Shown one piece after another: positions 13,505-17,479 of a stretch of DNA of 17,479 bases. The position numbers were made by a program, and so were the translations under genes. The notes beneath the pieces were generated by a model, which worked only from the letters and a program-made list of their open reading frames with translations, had not been told where the DNA came from and did not search any database. This stretch comes from Candidatus Omnitrophota bacterium (GTDB lineage Bacteria; Omnitrophota; Gorgyraeia; Gygaellales; Profunditerraquicolaceae), in assembly GCA_028715095.1 (NCBI GenBank), contig JAQUSM010000007.1, positions 1-17,479 of the forward strand, read 5' to 3'. Each line of letters opens with the position of its first letter. Positions within the stretch are counted from its first letter, which is position 1.

Positions 13505-14743
13505 ATGGCGCATAAACCTAAGATTTACCTGCTTGATGTAACGAATCGTGACGGAGTGCAGACTTCGCGCATATGTTTATCTAAGCTGCAGAAAACTATG
13601 ATTAACTGGTACCTGGATCAGATGGGGATTTCCCAGTCGGAGTTTGGCTTTCCGCTCACCCGCCATGAAACAAATTACCTGAATGCTAATTTAGAGCTGG
13701 TTAAATTAGGGGGATTTTCCAATATCCGCTTAAGCGGCTGGCTGCGGGCGACAAAAGAGGATGTAAAGGCCGCTTTTAAGCTGGTGCCGCATTTAAAATA
13801 CATCAATCTCTCTATTTCAACCAGCGACCAGATGATTATCCATAAATTTAAAGGAAAGCTGGACCATCAATCGGTAATCCGGGAGATGGAGGAGTCGGTA
13901 AAAGAAGCAATAAATTCCGGCGCAGAGATTATTGGAGTAAATGCCGAAGATGCCTCGCGCACCGGCATGGATTATCTTATTGAGTTTGCCGTTAAAGCCA
14001 AGGAGGCAGGCGCAAGCAGGATCCGTTATTGCGATACATTGGGATGCGACACTCCTTTTAGCATCTATGAGCGCATAAAATCATTGGCTGAAGCTGTAGG
14101 TTTGCCTATTGAAGTGCATTGCCACAATGACCTGGGCTTGGTGGTGGCTAATTCCATTGCCGGAGCCAGGGCGGCCAATGATGCCGGAGTAGATACTTAT
14201 ATTAATACTTGTGTTAACGGTATGGGCGAGCGTGCCGGTAACGCGGATTTGGTTTCGGTAATTTTAGCGATTAAATTCGGCCATGGGATGCAGGACTATC
14301 ATTTAGATGAAAAGGTGGACTTGAAGATGTCCTGGAAGATTTGTAAATATGCTTCTTATGCATTCGGCGTTCCGATACCTATTAACCAGCCCGGAGTGGG
14401 GGCTAATGCCTTTGCTCATGAATCCGGTATCCACGCCGACGGGGCATTGAAAGACAGGCGTAATTATGAGCTTTATGATTATGAGGAGCTTGGCCGCGGA
14501 GAGCCGGAAATAATTGAGACCGGCAGGAAGATTACCGCCGGAGAGTATTCCGGGATTAAAGGGTTTCGCAATGTTTATGAAAAATTAGAGGTAGCGTTTA
14601 AGGATGATGCCGAGGCTACCCGTATACTTGAGCTGGTCAGGTATGCTAATGTGCATAATCAGAAACCCCTGGTTGATGACGAGTTGAATTTTATCGCCAG
14701 ATACCCGGATATTGCGCATAAGATTTTTACGATGACACCATAA
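13505..14743 (+). CDS. Homocitrate/isopropylmalate/Re-citrate synthase family enzyme (DRE-TIM metallolyase)
   Basis: The 412-residue enzyme condenses acetyl-CoA with a 2-oxo acid. DVTNRDGVQT (11-20) supplies the catalytic Arg15 and metal-binding Asp16, and Glu46 (SEFGFP) completes the DRE triad. HCHND (205-209) supplies metal ligands His205 and His207, and NGMGERAGNADL is the glycine-rich acyl-CoA motif. AFAHESGIHADG is the helix used by IPMS and homocitrate synthase. The protein lacks the C-terminal leucine-sensing domain of LeuA (about 500 residues), so leucine control is unlikely. The DVTNRDGVQT start differs from the DTTLRDGEQ of typical LeuA/NifV and resembles anaerobe homocitrate synthase or Re-citrate synthase annotations. 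No leu, lys or nif gene is adjacent, so a Re-citrate synthase role in an incomplete citric acid cycle is as likely as homocitrate. An AGGAG site overlapping the upstream stop precedes the ATG. Confidence 0.82.
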   Translation: MAHKPKIYLLDVTNRDGVQTSRICLSKLQKTMINWYLDQMGISQSEFGFPLTRHETNYLNANLELVKLGGFSNIRLSGWLRATKEDVKAAFKLVPHLKYINLSISTSDQMIIHKFKGKLDHQSVIREMEESVKEAINSGAEIIGVNAEDASRTGMDYLIEFAVKAKEAGASRIRYCDTLGCDTPFSIYERIKSLAEAVGLPIEVHCHNDLGLVVANSIAGARAANDAGVDTYINTCVNGMGERAGNADLVSVILAIKFGHGMQDYHLDEKVDLKMSWKICKYASYAFGVPIPINQPGVGANAFAHESGIHADGALKDRRNYELYDYEELGRGEPEIIETGRKITAGEYSGIKGFRNVYEKLEVAFKDDAEATRILELVRYANVHNQKPLVDDELNFIARYPDIAHKIFTMTP

Positions 14744-14755
14744 AATGAGGAAAAA

Positions 14756-16024
14756 ATGAATATAGTTATTGTAGGGATGCAGTGGGGCGATGAAGGCAAG
14801 GGCAAGATAATTGATATTCTCTCCCAGAAGGTAGATTATATCGTTCGCTATCAGGGCGGCAACAATGCCGGCCACACCGTAGTAGTGGCAGATAAGGAAT
14901 ACATATTTCATCTTATTCCTTCGGGTATCCTGCATGCCGGTAAAATTTGCTGCATTGGCAACGGCGTGGTGATTGATCCCGAGGTGCTTTTGCGCGAATT
15001 AAATGACCTGCGAAAAAACGGCATTGATTTTAAGCGCCGTTTTAAGATTTCAACTTTAGCGCATTTGATTATGCCGTATCACAAGAATCTGGACCAGTTG
15101 CGTGAAGGCAAAAGAAAGAATAAAATTGGCACTACCGGAAGAGGCATAGGGCCCTGTTATGCCGATAAGATTAACCGCTGCGGCATCCGCATGATTGATT
15201 TAACCAACCCCGGAGTTTTCAGGGATAAGCTTAAGGATAATCTTAAGGAAAAAAATGAGATTTTTAAGAAGGTGTATCAGCACTCCGGTTTTAGTTTTGA
15301 AAAAATATACCGGCAATACCTGGCTTATGGTAAATTATTTGCCCCTTATGTATGCAATACCGCGGTGTTATTAAACAAGGCAGTTGATAAAAAACTGGAT
15401 ATTCTTTTGGAGGGGGCGCAAGGCACATTTCTGGATATTGATTTCGGTACATACCCTTTTGTTACTTCTTCTTCGGCAACTTCGGGAGGAGCCTGTATCG
15501 GCACAGGTATATCTCCGGTTAAGATTGATAAGGTAGTCGGTGTCTGCAAGGCTTATACTACGCGGGTAGGCGAAGGGCCGTTCCCGACGGAGTTTGCTTT
15601 AGGCTTTGGTAAATTCATGCGCGATAAGGGAAAAGAATTTGGCGCTACTACCGGAAGGCCGCGCAGGTGCGGATGGTTTGACGCGGTGATGGCCAGGGAA
15701 TCCGTGATGCTTAATGGTATTTCTGATTTGGCGATTATGAAAATGGACATACTCGATGGGTTGGATAAAATAAAGATTTGTACCGCCTATAAATATAAAG
15801 GTAAGGTAATCAGGGAATTCCCCCATGATTTAGAAGTCTTAAACAAGGCTATCCCGGTTTATAAGGAGATGCCGGGCTGGCCTAATCAGGATGATAAACC
15901 AAGCTCTTTTAAAGAGTTGCATCCTAATGCCCGGGCTTATCTCCAGGAATTGCAAGACCGGCTTAAGGCCAAGATAACCATGGTTTCAATAGGTTCCGCA
16001 AGAAAAGATACCTTATTTATATAA
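14756..16024 (+). CDS. purA: Adenylosuccinate synthetase
   Basis: The enzyme joins IMP and aspartate using GTP, the first step from IMP to AMP. The 422 residues are full length. QWGDEGKGK (9-17) gives the GTP-binding loop and catalytic Asp12, and GGNNAGHT (34-41) gives catalytic His40. Other family blocks are GTTGRGIGPCY, EGAQGTFLDIDFGTYP, TRVGEGPFPTE, ATTGRPRRCGWFD and IKMDILDGLD, with the C-terminal SIGSARKDT. GAGGA about six bases before the ATG is the ribosome binding site. It is the last gene of the run that begins at tig; 12 nt separate it from the upstream synthase. Confidence 0.97.
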   Translation: MNIVIVGMQWGDEGKGKIIDILSQKVDYIVRYQGGNNAGHTVVVADKEYIFHLIPSGILHAGKICCIGNGVVIDPEVLLRELNDLRKNGIDFKRRFKISTLAHLIMPYHKNLDQLREGKRKNKIGTTGRGIGPCYADKINRCGIRMIDLTNPGVFRDKLKDNLKEKNEIFKKVYQHSGFSFEKIYRQYLAYGKLFAPYVCNTAVLLNKAVDKKLDILLEGAQGTFLDIDFGTYPFVTSSSATSGGACIGTGISPVKIDKVVGVCKAYTTRVGEGPFPTEFALGFGKFMRDKGKEFGATTGRPRRCGWFDAVMARESVMLNGISDLAIMKMDILDGLDKIKICTAYKYKGKVIREFPHDLEVLNKAIPVYKEMPGWPNQDDKPSSFKELHPNARAYLQELQDRLKAKITMVSIGSARKDTLFI

Positions 16025-16042
16025 GATATAGAAGGTGCTTGC

Positions 16043-16066
16043 CCTGGCTCGCTTACGCTCGCCAGG
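16043..16066. repeat. GC-rich hairpin after purA
   Basis: CCTGGC 16043-16048 pairs with GCCAGG 16061-16066, and GC 16051-16052 with GC 16057-16058 inside. It could mark the 3' end of the tig-purA transcript, although no T-run follows. Short words shared with 340-366 (CTCGCT, GCCAGG, GCTTACG) suggest both spacers may draw on one repeat family. Confidence 0.55.
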
Positions 16067-16074
16067 ATTTCACT

Positions 16075-16106
16075 GGATAAAATCTATAAGGTGTTCGATT
16101 TTATCC
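16075..16106. promoter_or_regulatory. Perfect 10-bp inverted repeat next to a promoter
   Basis: GGATAAAATC (16075-16084) and GATTTTATCC (16097-16106) are exact inverted repeats around 12 bases. The right arm ends one base before the -35 hexamer of the next promoter. It may be a binding site for a dimeric regulator or part of a terminator for purA. Only position and symmetry support this. Confidence 0.5.
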
Positions 16107-16135
16107 TTGACTATAATAATGGGTTATGTTATATT
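16107..16135 (+). promoter_or_regulatory. Sigma70-type promoter for the OmpA-like lipoprotein
   Basis: TTGACT (16107-16112) and TATATT (16130-16135) lie exactly 17 bp apart and match consensus at 5 of 6 and 5 of 6 positions. Transcription would start near 16142, giving a leader of about 40 nt that contains AAGGAG at 16171-16176, seven bases before the ATG. Confidence 0.75.
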
Positions 16136-16182
16136 TAGGTTTCAATTTCAAATAAACAGGCTAGAGGGCCAAGGAGAGTAAG

Positions 16183-16875
16183 ATGAGAAATAATTTTTTC
16201 AAATTCGCGCTGGTTTTATCCATAACTTTAGGTTTAGCCGGATGCAGTTTTGTTTTTCAAAGCGGCAGGAGATCTGATGCCCAGAAAATTGAAGAGTTGA
16301 ATGCCCAGCTGGATGAACTCTCCCGCTCAAAGAGTTTGCTTGAACAGAAGTTTGGGCAGGAGATAAATGATAAACAGATAAAGCTTCAAATGATGGAAAA
16401 GGGGCTGGTTATTACCGTCGTAGGGGATCTTTTGTTTGATTCCGGCAAGTCCAGTATCAGGCCCGAGGCTTATAATTTATTAAACAAGGTATCGTCGGTC
16501 TTAAAAGATAATATGGCGCAATTTAATGTGGGCATTGAAGGCCATACCGATAATGTCCCGATTAAGCTTTCCAGCTGGAAATCTAACTGGGAACTTTCTA
16601 CTGCCCGCGCCTTAAGTGTTTTACATTATTTAGTCAAGGACCAGGGGATCGCGCCGGAACGTTTATCCGCAATCGGTTACGGAGAATACAGGCCGGTAGA
16701 TTCTAATGAAACCGCGGATGGCCGTAAGCAGAACCGCAGGGTAGAAATTGTTATTTTGCCTAACGTTACTAAAGTTAAAGGCGATTCTAAAGAGGTATCC
16801 GGGGCCAAGGCTCCTGAAGAGGATTCTAATATAGAGTCATCCGGGCTCAAAGAGCCTCAAGAGAATCTTAAATAA
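16183..16875 (+). CDS. OmpA/MotB-domain peptidoglycan-binding lipoprotein
   Basis: The 230-residue lipoprotein has signal peptide MRNNFFKFALVLSITLGLAGC with lipobox LAGC and lipidated Cys21. Ser at +2 favours the outer membrane under the E. coli rule. Residues about 34-60 form a short coiled coil (IEELNAQLDELSRSKSLLEQ). The OmpA C-terminal-like domain (about 75-190) binds diaminopimelate in peptidoglycan: FDSGKSSIRPEA, GHTDNVPI, SNWELSTARALSV, RLSAIGYGEYRPV, and GRKQNRRVEIVI. The NWELSTARA and GYGEYRPV variants are closer to MotB and lipoprotein OmpA proteins than to Pal. An acidic, probably disordered tail of about 35 residues follows. It likely ties the outer membrane to the cell wall. It has its own promoter and a strong ribosome binding site, and is followed with no gap by another lipoprotein gene. 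Confidence 0.9.
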   Translation: MRNNFFKFALVLSITLGLAGCSFVFQSGRRSDAQKIEELNAQLDELSRSKSLLEQKFGQEINDKQIKLQMMEKGLVITVVGDLLFDSGKSSIRPEAYNLLNKVSSVLKDNMAQFNVGIEGHTDNVPIKLSSWKSNWELSTARALSVLHYLVKDQGIAPERLSAIGYGEYRPVDSNETADGRKQNRRVEIVILPNVTKVKGDSKEVSGAKAPEEDSNIESSGLKEPQENLK

Positions 16876-17217
16876 ATGGACGATGCTTTAAAGAACCGGA
16901 TAGTAGTTATTTTAGCGATATTGTCGTGTATATTTTTCTTTGGCACGCTTAGTTCGTGTAATAACGCGATGCGTCAAAAAGCCGGCCGCGATAAAGAAAT
17001 GGCTGCGCGCCTTCAGATGGAAGAGAAGATGAACAAGTTTTCTCAGGAGAGATCAGCTTTAGAGGAAAGGGCCAAAGCGAAAGAAAAAGAGGCTGAAGAG
17101 GCAAAGGCAGCGCTTGAGGAGACCAAAAAAGTTTTAGCCCAGGAGCAGCTGGCTAACCAGAACCTCACAGATGAACTGCAAAAGGCAAATAAGCTTAAAG
17201 GGCCCCCGGGGAAATAA
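16876..17217 (+). CDS. Small coiled-coil lipoprotein
   Basis: This is a 113-residue protein with an N-terminal hydrophobic segment (residues 8-25) ending in LSSC, a lipobox match that would lipidate Cys28. The rest (about 30-105) is a charged Glu/Lys/Ala-rich heptad-type coiled coil (MAARLQMEEKMNKFS, AKEKEAEEAKAALEETKK). No known domain is seen. The ATG directly follows the stop codon of the OmpA-like gene with no strong ribosome binding site, so translational coupling is likely. A role with the OmpA-like lipoprotein in the envelope is inferred from linkage. The end GPPGK sits in a C5-G4 run, and a neighbouring reading frame continues with plausible helical sequence, so the true C-terminus may be longer if the run is misread or slippery. 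Confidence 0.7.
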   Translation: MDDALKNRIVVILAILSCIFFFGTLSSCNNAMRQKAGRDKEMAARLQMEEKMNKFSQERSALEERAKAKEKEAEEAKAALEETKKVLAQEQLANQNLTDELQKANKLKGPPGK

Positions 17218-17278
17218 TTTAAAGAAGGGCGTTGCTAAGCTGGGAAGAATCCTGGAAAATGAAATAAAGGGAGATTGA

Positions 17279-17302
17279 ATGAAAGCAGCAATTGTTTTGT
17301 GA
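17279..17302 (+). CDS. Possible leader peptide (7 codons)
   Basis: ATG 17279 reads MKAAIVL and stops at TGA 17300-17302. GGGAG at 17269-17273 gives a good ribosome binding site at proper spacing. The stop codon touches the first base of a terminator stem, so a ribosome on it would cover the left arm. It may be a leader peptide or the relic of a lost gene. No regulatory codon run is present. Confidence 0.3.
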   Translation: MKAAIVL

Positions 17303-17326
17303 AAAGGGGAGATTATCCCCTTTTTT
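17302..17326 (+). terminator. Rho-independent terminator
   Basis: AAAAGGGGA (17302-17310), loop GATTA, TCCCCTTTT (17316-17324), with a T-run 17321-17326. This is the clearest intrinsic terminator in the window. It ends the lipoprotein transcript or, with the mini-ORF before it, could act as an attenuator for the gene at 17344. Confidence 0.85.
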
Positions 17327-17343
17327 ATTAGAGGAGGTGGCTT

Positions 17344-17479
17344 ATGAAGATATTAAATAAAGTAAAGGAAAAGCTAAAAAAAATCATGCGCGCTAAGCCT
17401 GTTTCTCTAAAAACAAAGAAAAATAAACCGGCTTCTGCCGAGCGGGCGCCTTCGTCAAATAGGGATATCCCGGGTTTCC
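17344..17479 (+). CDS. Lysine-rich hypothetical protein, N-terminal fragment
   Basis: The frame starts at ATG 17344 behind a strong GAGGAGG (17331-17337) and stays open to the window edge, giving 45 residues. The first 30 residues are highly basic (MKILNKVKEKLKKIM, KTKKNK), followed by a Ser/Pro/Ala-rich stretch that looks disordered. There is no signal peptide or known motif. The basic amphipathic start could bind nucleic acid or membrane. The function is not recognisable. Confidence 0.6.
   Translation, partial: MKILNKVKEKLKKIMRAKPVSLKTKKNKPASAERAPSSNRDIPGF

Overview
The window is a dense, almost entirely plus-strand stretch from a Gram-negative (diderm) bacterium that makes lipopolysaccharide. 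The Kdo and heptose genes, an Lpt exporter, an OmpA-type lipoprotein, an anaerobe-style serine/acetyl-carbon gene set and the general codon style would fit Candidatus Omnitrophota or a related uncultured anaerobic lineage. That placement is inference from gene content, not a measurement.

Layout. (1) 1-265: the 3' end of a family 9 glycosyltransferase (heptosyltransferase type). (2) 266-693: a gene-free spacer crowded with inverted repeats, including a roughly 200-nt imperfect palindrome, ending in a good sigma70-type promoter. (3) 694-7286: an LPS-core and export operon with overlapping or abutting genes: a deoxyhypusine-synthase-like protein of unknown role, rfaE1 (heptose kinase), kdsB, kdsA, kdsD, kdsC (the Kdo pathway up to CMP-Kdo), a single protein that appears to join LptC and LptA domains, and lptB. 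(4) 7287-7526: a spacer with three hairpin structures. (5) 7527-16024: a second long operon: a trigger factor without its PPIase domain, clpP, a class V aminotransferase, serA, a secreted protein joining a degenerate metallophosphatase domain to thioredoxin-like domains, a homocitrate/isopropylmalate/Re-citrate synthase family enzyme, and purA. (6) 16025-17479: a spacer with two inverted repeats and a strong promoter, an OmpA/MotB-domain lipoprotein, a small coiled-coil lipoprotein, a tiny leader-like ORF running into a Rho-independent terminator, and the start of a lysine-rich protein cut by the window edge.

How the genes work together. RfaE1 makes the heptose-1,7-bisphosphate precursor of LPS inner core. 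KdsD, KdsA, KdsC and KdsB convert ribulose-5-phosphate to CMP-Kdo. LptB and the LptC/A protein drive LPS transport, and the truncated glycosyltransferase would add heptose. The second operon joins protein quality control (Tig, ClpP) to serine synthesis and central carbon and purine metabolism.

The most unusual items are the secreted fusion protein at 11775-13496, whose metallophosphatase motifs are nearly all replaced, the PPIase-less trigger factor, the LptC-LptA fusion, the DHS-like orphan at the head of the LPS operon, and the palindrome-rich spacers. No RNA genes, CRISPR arrays, insertion sequences or transposases were seen.
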